Part shown: positions 12,201 through 21,582 of the stretch, in pieces
Numbering within the stretch: the stretch's first letter is position 1
Layout: each line of letters begins with the position of its first letter
Assembly (NCBI RefSeq): GCF_027244095.1
Contig: NC_069665.1
Location: forward strand, 4,280,501-4,344,500
Reading direction: 5' to 3'
DNA length: 64,000 bases
From: Hemicordylus capensis
Taxonomy: Eukaryota; Chordata; Lepidosauria; Squamata; Cordylidae
Translations under genes and position numbers: made by a program
The notes under the pieces: model-generated
Database searches by the model: none
What the model was told of the DNA's origin: nothing
What the model saw: the letters and a program-made list of their open reading frames with translations, nothing else

Positions 12201-12270
12201 CCAGAACGGAGCCCATCATCGGCATGCTTGCTCCCCCGCCTCCCCCAAGTGATTCTGCTGCAAGTGACTG

Positions 12271-12651
12271 ATGGCTCAGTCTGCGGGACTCAGGGGCGCA
12301 GCGCGCCTGCTGCTCCTCCTGGGGCTCCTTCTCCCTCCCTCCCTCGTCAGCATGGAAGGTATGGAGCAGAGTCACGACCACCAGGCCCAGCCAGCCGGAT
12401 GGGTGTGAGCTGAAGCAGAAAGCCGGAGCGTAACCCATGGAGCAGCCGAGGCAGGGGAGGAGGAGCCGGAGTCGCCTTTCAGCGCCTTTTATGCCGGAGC
12501 ACGTGCTGTGGTGGTAGAGTGAAAGGCAGAGCAATGTGCTTCCATCCACACAGCGCTACAGGAGGGTTTCCAGGCAGTCTCGGCCTCCCGTCCCTGTCCC
12601 TCCTTGCTGAAGATATAACCCAGCACGACTTCTGTCATAATGAAACTACAG
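12271..12651 (+). pseudogene. Captured 5' gene fragment: signal-peptide exon plus 39-bp second exon
   Basis: Exon A (12,271-12,358) reads MAQSAGLRGAARLLLLLGLL and continues PPSLVSME, a good signal peptide with Arg residues before a Leu-rich core, ending at a donor (AAG|GTATGG, phase 1). Exon B (12,613-12,651) follows a long pyrimidine tract ending in GAAG and joins in phase to give DITQHDFCHNETT, ending at ACAG|GTACAT, again phase 1. A third candidate donor (GGAAAG|GTAAGT) lies at 13,016. I do not recognise the parent gene. It lies wholly inside the hAT element, so I treat it as a transduplicated host fragment. Its being live or dead cannot be told from sequence. Confidence 0.45.
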
Positions 12652-14599
12652 GTACATACCCCTACTCAAAATTGCAGGACGTCTTCCCATTATCAACTGC
12701 ACCAAGCGTATATGTTGGAATGGTCCGAGTGCAGTAGAAAAACACACTGATTTTGTGACATTCGTGTAAGGGATGGGTTCTTTTACCATAGTATACATTA
12801 TATTTAAATACAGCATATTGGCAAAACAATCTAGAAACCCTCCAACTGATTGTAAAAGTACCCTCCCATAAGAAAACCCCCGATTCCCGTTCTGCCACGC
12901 CCAGCCACTTCCTTCCTGCCTGCCTGCCTGCCTGCCTCTCAGCCTTGTATGCAGGCAGCTGAAAGAAGTTTGATGATGCTATTTCTTGGGCATCCTTGTT
13001 CCTGTCCTTTTGGAAAGGTAAGTTTTGGATTTTCCTGATTATAATGTTTGTTCTTTAGAAGGAGCTCTCCTGATTTCCCTAGAGATATGCATCTAGAAAC
13101 TTTTCCAGGGGCTGTTGTTTGTGTTCAGTGAAATCAAGGGGCTGCATGAAATGGGTGGAAATGGGACCCAACAGAGGGTTGTTTTATAAATTGTAAATAA
13201 TAGACTTCTAACTTTTTTTTTAACCCTGAAGAAAAAAACCAGTGTGATTAAAACAACAGACCAAAAATTAAAATAAAATTAAAAAGTGCTAGAGTTCATG
13301 TCTTGTGTTTTGCTCTGACAACTTCCCCTGTGAATCAAAATACCATATTCTGGTAATAGAAAGGAGGGGAAATGATGGGTACAAATATGCAGTGCTGGAT
13401 TCTTTAAAAAAAAAAAAGAGGATGTACAGTTATATTTTCAGATATGACAAGATAGGTAGGAGAGCTTTAAGAGGACTCATAGATTCCTTATTGAACATGA
13501 CATGTATAGATGAGGGAGATTAACTATTTCTGTTTCAATATTTTTCCTGTTACCCTTTCATTTAGATAAGACAAGGTCTTAAGTCAGAGATAGAATTATT
13601 ATTTTTTTCAGTCAGTCAGTCAGTCAGTCAGTGTTTTTTAAGTAAGAGTATTAACTAAAATGAGACAAGAAGCCTGGCTCACTCTGTAGTTAAGGTATAG
13701 TGCCTGGTTTTAATCTGGAATATTCCTGTTATGCCAACTGGACTAAATAAATTTAGATCCAAGTATTTCAGCTTAGTGCTAGGTGGTGGATCAAGCAAGA
13801 CACAATTCATTATATAAGAAATATAAAAATGAACCTATAAAGATAATCCAATGATTTACAGTTACAATAAAATATGAAATTGTACAGGATTGGTGCAATT
13901 GAATAATATATATATTTAAAACCCATAAACACATTGAATTCCAGATTAGGTACTAAAAGAAGGATTAACTGCACTGAGGCAGATGTAGCATATCATCATA
14001 AAAGTTTTTTTTACTGGTTCCTAAATAAATGTAAGTGCCACTGAGGTAAAGAAAGCCCTGTGAGTTTGAGAAACATGGTCTAATCCAGATGGCACATCCT
14101 CATTCATGAGCCTTAGACAAGTATCTCTTTGCCTTAGATCCCCACCTATAAATAGTAGCCTACCTTACAGGGGTGCTGTGGGGAAAAATACAGTAATGTA
14201 ATGTGCTTTTCTCATTAGCAGTGCTCTAATCAATTATTAATGACAGTTTAAGATACTTCTACTTTGCATCTTTTTCCGCATTTGGTTTATAGCTATTCTC
14301 ATTGCATAGCAGAAGTAGGGAAAGAAGAGCCCCTAATTGTTCAGAGGCTTTCTCTCTCACTTCTAGGTCTTGGCATAATACTTTGCTCATCAAAACAACG
14401 CAGAGATCGAAACAAGTGATTTCTGCTCTTTTGGAATGTGAACTCATATTAGTAAGGTTTCAATGTACACAACATAAGGTCAATTTATTGAAATGTTCTG
14501 AGGGAACATTTGAAGCATTTTAGAACTGACCTGAGCCTCTTGGTGCAGGATATTACATGAGAAAGCTATAGTAATAGTTTAATTGATTTTTGTTTATAC

Positions 14600-14852
14600 T
14601 ATACAGTCACTCACAGGGTTGTTGTGAGGAAAAACCTAAGTGTAATGTGGGATGTATCATCATTCATTGCATCATAATTCTGGTGTTTGAGATACAAGCC
14701 AACTTCACAGGGTTGTTGTGAGGAAAAACCTAAGTGCAATGTAGGATGTTTCATTATTCATTGCATCATAATTCTGGTGTTTGAGATACAAGCCAACTTC
14801 ACAGGGTTGTTGTGAGGAAAAACCTAAGTGTAATGTGGGATGTATCATCAGA
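14600..14852. repeat. Tandem repeat, about 110-bp unit, 2.4 copies
   Basis: The motif TCACAGGGTTGTTGTGAGG occurs near 14,610, 14,708 and 14,800, each followed by AAAAACCTAAGTG and, in the first two, ATTGCATCATAATTCTGG. Part of this unit also ends the nested MITE (12,108-12,130), so it is a subterminal repeat of this hAT family. Confidence 0.8.
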
Positions 14853-15239
14853 TGTGTGTGGGGGGGGCAGCGGGGGGGCACCATTTCAGTGCTTGCCCCG
14901 GGCGCCGTTTTCCCTAGTTACGCCTCTGATTAAATGGCTCCTGTATGAACCAAGTTTAAGTCTCCAGGTGCCTCCCCAGGTGAAATGAGGAGGGTGGTGA
15001 GCGGGGAGAAGTCTTCTCAATGGTGTAGGAAATATGGTTCCCCAATAAGCGAGGGCGTCCTCCATCTTTCTTAGAAGAAGGCGAGTTTTTGTAATCGACT
15101 TGTTCACAGCGGCTTTTAAAGTTCTGTAATTGTCTATCATGTGATGGCTGCTGTTTTGAATTGTCATTAGCCTGGCCTTTCCCTTCACTAGAGATGTGGT
15201 GGTTCTTCCCCTCCCAGGCACTGTATTTTTTTTTAACTG

Positions 15240-15372
15240 TTTTTTAAAATTCATGATGTGAATTGTAATGATGTTTTATATTGGTTTTATTGTAACCCAC
15301 TCTGAGACCTTTGGGTATAGGGCGGGCTAGAAATGCAAACAAGTGGAATAAAAATGAAAATAATAAATAAAG
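15240..15372 (+). repeat. LINE (L2/CR1-type) 3' tail
   Basis: It has the typical end block TTTATTGTAACCCACTCTGAGACC, then GGTATAGGGCGGGCTAGAAA, then an AT-rich AATAATAAATAAA tail. Similar tails end at 16,300 and 41,625. No coding part remains. Confidence 0.55.
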
Positions 15373-15744
15373 AGCAGCCCTTCGTTGCTGGGCTCCTTCT
15401 CTTTTAGGCGTCCCAAGGGGTGGAGTGTGCATGGATTCAGCACTGCAACACCTTCAGAGGGGATGCACGCTCCGGGGAGAGATGCAGACCAACCACTCTG
15501 CCGAGAAATGCTAAGGAATCCTCCCCATTGTCTCCTTCCTTGGGACCTTGAAACCAGGAGAGAATTTCACGGATCTCTTAGCAAATCCACCGGTTAGGAC
15601 ACGTGAGAGCTGCAAGGAGAGGTTTGTCAGTTAGGCTCCGTTTTAAATGCTTGCATGTTGAATGTTGGTTGTGTGTTTCGTAGTCCTGGAAGTGCCTTTG
15701 AACAATGATTCTTTCAAAGCGGGCCAGCTCTTCATGCTTTAACT

Positions 15745-15966
15745 CAGGGCGTCCTAAACTTGGGAACTTTGGCCATTGTGGCTAGGGGTGATGGGAGTTG
15801 TAGTCCCAAAAAAGGTTCTCTCCCTGGCAGCATCTCCAAGACAGGGCTGAGAGAGATTCCTGCCTGCAAGCTTAGAGAAGCCCTTGCCAATCTGGGTAGC
15901 CCACACTGAACCAGATGGACCAAGAGTCGGACTCAATCTATGGCAGCTTCCTATGTTCCTGTGTAA
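15745..15966 (+). repeat. Fold-back MITE half joined to a 5S-SINE tail
   Basis: The block 15,780-15,812 (TGATGGGAGTTGTAGTCCCA) is a MITE arm. It is followed by CTGGCAGCATCTCCAAGACA through GGCAGCTTCCTATGTTCC, the tail shared by the 5S-derived SINEs at 40,728, 61,560 and 63,176. A close relative sits in copy 2 at 35,085-35,255. Confidence 0.6.
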
Positions 15967-16378
15967 CATCTGGGGACCCCGGTTCCCTGATCCCTGTCTA
16001 ACCCATCCTTTCCCCCCAGGGAAGTCTCACAGCCTCATTCTCCCTTCAGCACTGTGGAGAACAAGGAAGGATCAACTGCTGACCGTGCAAGGTGCCAATT
16101 AGCTCCGGATATCAGGGTTTTCAGTGTTCCCTAAGGAGGCAGTGGGGCAGGGAATACCAACCTTGAAGATGTCAACCTGTGGCTTGATATATTGTTCTGT
16201 AGCTAAGATTTTTGTAAAGCACTGTGGGAGGTTCACCTGGAAGCAGTGAATAAATGCAAAAACATAAAATAAAATAGAATGAAATAAAATAAAACCAGTT
16301 TGGTGACAAGGCACTTTAAGGAATGCTGCCCCCTCCCCCCATATGAGGCTCCTTGCCCATGACGCTCCTCAGAGGAGA

Positions 16379-16462
16379 CCCTTTGACATGCTCCTTTGAC
16401 ATGCCCCTTTGACATGCTCCTTTGACATGCTCCTTTGACCCTTTGACATGCTCCTTTGCTTT
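16379..16462. repeat. Short VNTR, 13-bp unit CCTTTGACATGCT
   Basis: About six imperfect units (CCTTTGACATGCT and CCTTTGACATGCC) lie here. The whole block with its right flank, about 100 bp, is absent from copy 2, which reads GAAGACCCACCG straight through at 35,455. Confidence 0.85.
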
Positions 16463-16885
16463 CTGAGATTCGCGTGAGAGGGCCACGTGAGACAGCACCA
16501 CTTTTTCTGCGACAGCACCCACCGTATGGAACTCCCTGCCACAGGATGCAAGCTTAGTTCACTCTGAGCATTCGGTTTGGGAAATGGTGTCTGTTTCCAC
16601 AGCTCTTGCTGGGGGTAATGAGAAGTGTGGGCTCCTTCCACCAGGCTCCAAACCTCTCCCTCTCCCCATCTTCCTCTCCACACACCCCACCTCCGCACCA
16701 ATCTTTCTCAACGTCATCTGCTACGGCCACCATCTATCCACTCAGGGACAGAAGCTCAAAATCATTTGAGAAAACCCAGTAGCTTGGTGAAGTCAGTGTG
16801 AGGATGGAACAAGCAGACAGAGACAAAAATGAGTGGGACCAAAAAGAAAGCACCTGATTGACATCCAGTAAGTAGAATAAATGGG

Positions 16886-17343
16886 TGATGTAGATGTATT
16901 TCATTTGCTATTGATGGTTTCATGAGCAGATACAGACAATGTGCATCTGGTAGCCCCTCCTGGGACCCAGCCCAGGAGAATCGCTTCCCCAGCTCCTCTC
17001 TTGGCTGCTTGACCCTCTTCGAGTGATATCAGCCTCTTCTCTGCCTCTGCTCAAGCTCTCCTGGCTTCTCCACTGGGTGGGTTTGATCTTCTCCCTTCTG
17101 CGCTCTCACCCACCGCAGCAACCTCCACGATCTCCCTGGCCCCCCTTTTTACCCCACTGGCCCAGACCCTCTCCTGGCTTATTGGTATAAATGTCCCCTC
17201 AGGCCCCAATCCATTGGCATCTCTGGAGGGAATTTCTCTCCTGAGGCGGGGTCTCCGGCATGGCAGGGATTCCTTAGATGTATTTAATTTGCTATTGATG
17301 GTTGCATGAGCAGATACAGACAATGTGCATCTGGTAGCCCCTC
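16886..17343. repeat. Local duplication of about 66 bp (16,886-16,953 and 17,275-17,343)
   Basis: The stretch TAGATGTATTT through GGTAGCCCCTC occurs at 16,886 and again at 17,275, with few differences. The second occurrence lies directly before a Sauria SINE and is missing from copy 2, where only one version exists at 35,830-35,897. Confidence 0.8.
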
Positions 17344-18025
17344 AACAGCCCCTGGTGGCGCAGTGGTAAAACTGCTGCCCTGTAACCAGAAGGTTACAAG
17401 TTCGATCCTGACCAGGGGCTCAAGGCTGACTCAGCCTTCAATCCTTCCGAGATCGGTAAAATGAGTACCCAGAATGTTGGGGGGCAAAATGCTAAATCAT
17501 TGTAAATCGCTTAGAGAGCTTCCAGCTATAGAGCGGTATATAAATGTAAGTGCTATTGCTATAGTGCTATCCATTGGACAGCTCCGAGGGCAAACGCTTC
17601 AGGACCTTGGCTAGCCCCAAACATGGTCCTAGAAGAGCTGGTTATTAAAGCAACATAAGGTGAGCGCTTCTGAATGCTGCCCAGATAGAGTGGATTGGCC
17701 CCTCCTCTCCCCTGGGGATAGCTCCGTTGCTTGAAGGGACCTTGCCCAGTTTCCCCAGTGCTAGTTCTTGTGGGGCTGGGGACCTCGAATGGGGCTGACC
17801 AATCCTCTGGGGAATCGCCCGAGTCCGAGAGTGAAGGAAGGGCTGTATCCTTGGGTCTTGGTGGGGGCTTCTGGCTCTGGTTGTCCTGCTGTGGGAGTCC
17901 TGGCAGAGCCTGGTCACCGGAGGTCTGGGTTGTAGGGACCTCCCACCCTGGCTCATCATCCCCTGAACTCTCCACCTCTCCCCCCAATGGGGGAAAAAAC
18001 CCCATCCAGGTCATGACAGTTTCTT
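16950..18025. repeat. Unclassified dispersed repeat, Pro/Ser-rich on the minus strand
   Basis: The blocks GGAGGTCTGGGTTGTAGGGA and CTCCTCTCTTGGCTGCTTGA recur in copy 2 (35,900-36,660), and part recurs again at 37,925-38,062 outside the duplication. It is thus a dispersed element rather than a unique gene. The minus strand has a 171-residue open frame (17,559-18,074) rich in Pro, Ser and Asp, without recognisable domain or splice frame. It might be part of an LTR-type retroelement, but this is not established. Confidence 0.45.
17345..17565 (+). repeat. Sauria-type tRNA-derived SINE (copy 1 only)
   Basis: The head CCCTGGTGGCGCAGTGGTAA holds the A box, and GGTTACAAGTTCGATCC the B box. A core with GGTAAAATGAGTACCCAG follows, then a tail TATAAATGTAAGTGCTATTG. 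Sauria SINEs are specific to squamates, which supports the host assignment. A second full copy is at 53,502-53,716. Confidence 0.9.
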
Positions 18026-18689
18026 TCTCTCTCTCTTTTTTGTAAAATAGATTGGATTGGTTTTCAGAATGCAAAGAGTAAAAAGTAAGGAAAAAGAAAA
18101 TAAGAATAGTATAAAATCAAAAGAATAGTCTGCATCTCCAAACTTACTATATACTTATTATCCACGAATAAAATACCATCTTATCATCATAGTTATCTGA
18201 TCTGACCATATGTCCTTTCTAAGTAAAGTCCAAAGAAAAGGTATGATAACGGAAAAGTGGCAACCCTGTCAATTCTGAGCATCAAATTTAACCTGAATCT
18301 CTCTGGCTTCTATATCGTGTGGGTGTCCAGCATATTTTCTACCAAAAAGTTTTGAATGATTGCTTCAAGGCAAACTGAGGGCGGGGGGTGGGGGGAGTAG
18401 ATAAAGGGAAGCAGTGGAGTAAAGTAATCTGAAATTAAATGCAGTTTTTCTCTGGTCAATTGAATTTAAGAATTAAAAAAAGACTACCACAAATGTACAA
18501 GAGCTTTGTTTAGAAGCCAATCCAATTAGTTGGCTAGTTAATCACTGATGGCCTCATCCATAGGGATGAGTGCTAACTGGTGCTATCCAATGAACTGAAA
18601 AGGAGAGCTCCATCCAGAGGCCAGGACCCTGGCAGCTGCAGAGCAACGTGGCTTGTCCCCAGCCCCCCAAAGACACAGAGACATAGTTT

Positions 18690-21080
18690 GGGTGAAAAGG
18701 GCCACAACTTTATTCACCAATAACAATAATAACCGATAATAACCCTTAATAACCCATAATAACCATGTGACCAGCCTAATTCTAACTCAAACCCCCAACG
18801 CAGAACGGAGTAGGCGAAAAAACTCCCAACAGTGGCCAATGCGTTGAGAGCCAAAAATTCCTACTCGGCCCCAGAAGGGCGACCAGTCACTAGACCCGCT
18901 CTGCTCCAGGGAAGGGAGGGAGGGGGATGCTCGGCCCAAACGGAAGAGCTGGGGCAGGGAAATAGTAATAATAATAAGAGAGAGACCAGCCCGCCCGCCC
19001 AAATCATTTCCCCCCAAGCGAACCACAATGACATCAGGCCCAGGGAACCTAGCTCAATCATCCCAAATGGCAGGGAGCAACTGGCTCCATAACATGCCCC
19101 TCCTACCCAACCAAGAAACGGAAGCACGCTTCCCAAAACCCAACTGGGCGCCCCAATGGGAGGAGCTGGCCCTCTTGAAGGCCCCAAAGACCGACGAATG
19201 GCCGCAAACCAGGACCCGAACAGGAGCCGCCGATCCGCCAGCACCTGCCAAGAAAACAAAAGGTCAGAGTGGGCACTGCCACCTTCCATTCAGCACACGT
19301 AGCGCCACACCACCGAGGACTTCCATCGCCCTCTCCTTTGAACGACGTCCTCTCTCAGCCCCATGCGAGCAGCCGTGGTGGCAGCCCCAATCCGTAAGGA
19401 GTGCAGTGTAAGTCCCTCCAAGGGAACCCCGGCCAAAGTCAAGGCCCTTTGTGTAACTGCCAGGAACTGATACTGGGTGAGGGGTTTGCCTTGTCCTCGT
19501 GCACAAAAAGGCAGCCCTCCGGAAAGGGCCCAAGATCCAGGTAACGCCGCAAGGCTTGCGTTTCGCGGCTTCATGCTCCTTACACGACTCTCCCTCCTTA
19601 TGCTTGACTGCCGGTTCCCGAAAGAAAAGGCTAAATATAGCCACATATTCGCCCTTGAGGATCTTCTCCCGGGTAGCCGGGAGCAGATGGTCACCCAAGG
19701 GCAGACCCATAGCACCATGGGGGGAAGGCAAAATTCCCATGGGGTAAAACCCAGAGGTCCCCCCTGCACCTGAGATTGCTGTCGGCGGAGTTGCAGTGCC
19801 GCCCCCTCCAGGGGCCAAAGCCGGCCTGTTACCCAGCCACACCTGCTCTGCCGCCCCTTGGAGCCCTGCAGTGATCACCGGAAAACCCAACGGAGGACCC
19901 ATGCCCCAAGGCTGTGTGTAAGGTGCCCCAAATGGGGCAGGTCCCCATCCACCCATGGCAGGCATCGGCCAGGGTCCAGAGGGCCACTGGCCGGTGCCGC
20001 CGGGTGGCGTCGGTGCAATAGGCTCACCCGGGGACGGAGGCAAAGATGGATCCACAGGGGGTTGATCCAATGGCAGCGGGGATTCCGGAACCGCAGGAGA
20101 AGGCATCGCAGGAACAGGAACGCCAGGCACTGGCAACACAGGATCAGCCGGCTCTGCAGGCAGCACTGGGCCGGGCGGGCCCTCGCCCTTTTCAAGAGCT
20201 CCTAACCTGTCAGAGAGAGATTTTCGTAACTGTGTTCCAGCAGCACCACGCGTGCGTCGAGGAACTTCCTTCGGCACTCCAGACGGGCCAGCCCCCTTGC
20301 TTCCAACAGAATGGAAGCCTTGGCCTTCTCCAGAGCTTCCATTCTGTTGATCAGGCCCCTAATTAGAACCATCTCCCCATCATCCTCATCAGAGGAAGAA
20401 GCTGGAGGTGCAGGCCGCTTGGCCCCCTGATAGGCTGACCACCGGTTTTCTCCTTGGCTTTCCTAGGCATGTGGGCGAATTGCAGGGGCCCAGAATCACC
20501 AACCCCCAATGCCACCAAAAACAACCCCGAAAACCCCACGGGCAAAAGAACACGACGGGCGTGGAGAGAAGAGCGCCCAGAGAGCCACTCGCTGCCCTCC
20601 TGAGAGACCCCCACTCCGACCCCCCAAAGAAGCCAACGGAAGAGAAGAAGGTCACAAAAAATGCCAGTAACCCCAAGGCCAACCAACACCCCCACCCAAA
20701 CGCAGGGAGCGGCAGGGCCCCAAATAGGTGCCACCAATCAGAGCAACCACCAGTCCCGCCCAGTTAGGCTGCCCAATACGCCCCAGGCCAGGAAGGCCCA
20801 ACCCGGACAAACCAAAGGCCCCAAGCCCCGAAGATGCCGCCCCGGGGCCGATGCCGCCGCACTCCAGCCGCAGGCCGATGCCCCCTCAGGCCGCTAAAAT
20901 GACCGCCGATGTCCGGGGAAGCCGCCGCTCGGCAGGTCGATGCTACCCACCAAAATATACCACTCTTCCCATCCTCGGGCACACCCCGCCCCCCGCCCGC
21001 TCCGGTTCAGGCCAAGAAAAAGGTCTATGGAAGAGCTCCTTCCTCCAGGGATGCTCAGCCCAAACTGAAGAGCTGGGGGG
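18690..21080 (-). mobile_element. DIRS/Ngaro-like tyrosine-recombinase retroelement relic, copy 2
   Basis: On the minus strand the order is a gag-like part (acidic and coiled-coil start near 20,300-20,470, then a proline-rich stretch), then a tyrosine-recombinase end at 19,270-19,560. There HSLRIGAATTAA, GRWKSS and a final Tyr match the His-x-x-Arg, Gly-Arg-Trp and Tyr positions of YR retrotransposons. No reverse-transcriptase part was recognised. A 29-bp direct repeat (GATGCTCGGCCCAAACGGAA at 18,926; GATGCTCAGCCCAAACTGAA at 21,050) lies near both ends, as in split-direct-repeat YR elements. It is broken. The exact termini are uncertain. Confidence 0.6.
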
Positions 21081-21582
21081 GGGGGGAACCCAGCAAGGGC
21101 CCAAGCCCCGGCCGCAAAACTGAACGGGCCAATCAGGTCCCTTTGGGGCCTCCTGCGGAGCGTGGCTGGGACAAACTCCCTCCCCTCCGCAGGAGGCCAA
21201 GGGGAGGGGCATCCCGTGTGGCTTGCTTCTCTTTCTTGGGGGCAGCTTGTCTGGCTCTTCGCAAAAGGACCTAAGCAAAATACAAAAGAAAGAAATATTC
21301 TGATCAATGAAGATGCAGAACTCTAGCCTTAACCTCTATACCTCAACCCAATCTGTACTAATGTTAAAACAACATCATTTTAAAATTATCAACACCAGAA
21401 GACAACACGTAAAATGTTAAGATTTACCGATTTTAAAAATGAAGTGATATAACTTGCGATCATATGGGAGGGGGGAAGCTGTAATATACAGGGTGAAGAC
21501 GGGCCCGTCAGAGTTCTCCCCAGCAGGCCGTCTCCAGTCCTGCTGCTTAGGAGGACACCCAGCGAGAGACGAGACTTGCCTC

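Larger units (their letters stand above)
10739..14928. mobile_element. Composite hAT-superfamily DNA transposon with non-transposon cargo
   Basis: The ends are CAGAGGCGTAACGATAGG at the left and CCCTAGTTACGCCTCTG at the right, flanked by a perfect 8-bp target duplication ATTAAATG (10,731-10,738 and 14,929-14,936), which is the hAT signature. The element is 4,190 bp with no transposase that I can recognise. Only about 190 bp at the left and 300 bp at the right resemble the short family member nested inside it. The interior is a CpG-rich region followed by exon-like sequences and AT-rich DNA, so it looks like captured host sequence. It is found only in copy 1 of the duplication. Confidence 0.85.
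1..18369. repeat. Tandem segmental duplication, copy 1 (left part cut by window)
   Basis: Position 1 matches 19,626, and homology runs to about 18,369 (matching about 37,049). The offset is 19,625, then 19,624 after a poly-G length change near 1,450, then 19,641 after a 17-base difference near 6,455. Further right the copies differ by large indels. Copy 1 lacks the Helitron seen in copy 2, while 10,390-15,447 has no counterpart there. Up to ~6.4 kb I noticed about six substitutions; beyond ~7 kb I count roughly 1-2%. The unit contains one YR-retroelement relic and one C2orf78-like gene. Confidence 0.95.

Noticed and set aside
13611-13634. (TCAG)n run considered as a CRISPR-like or telomeric repeat
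   Set aside because: It is a simple microsatellite without spacers.
14259-14523. Short open frames considered as further exons of the captured gene in the hAT element
   Set aside because: They lie in AT-rich DNA and no donor/acceptor pair in phase with the two exons upstream was found.
17559-18074. 171-residue minus-strand frame as a gene
   Set aside because: It is part of a dispersed repeat seen again at 36,204-36,660 and 37,925-38,062, with different reading frames kept open.
19264-20277. 337-residue minus-strand proline-rich frame as a host gene
   Set aside because: It lies in the YR-retroelement relic, next to recombinase motifs, so it was assigned to that fossil.
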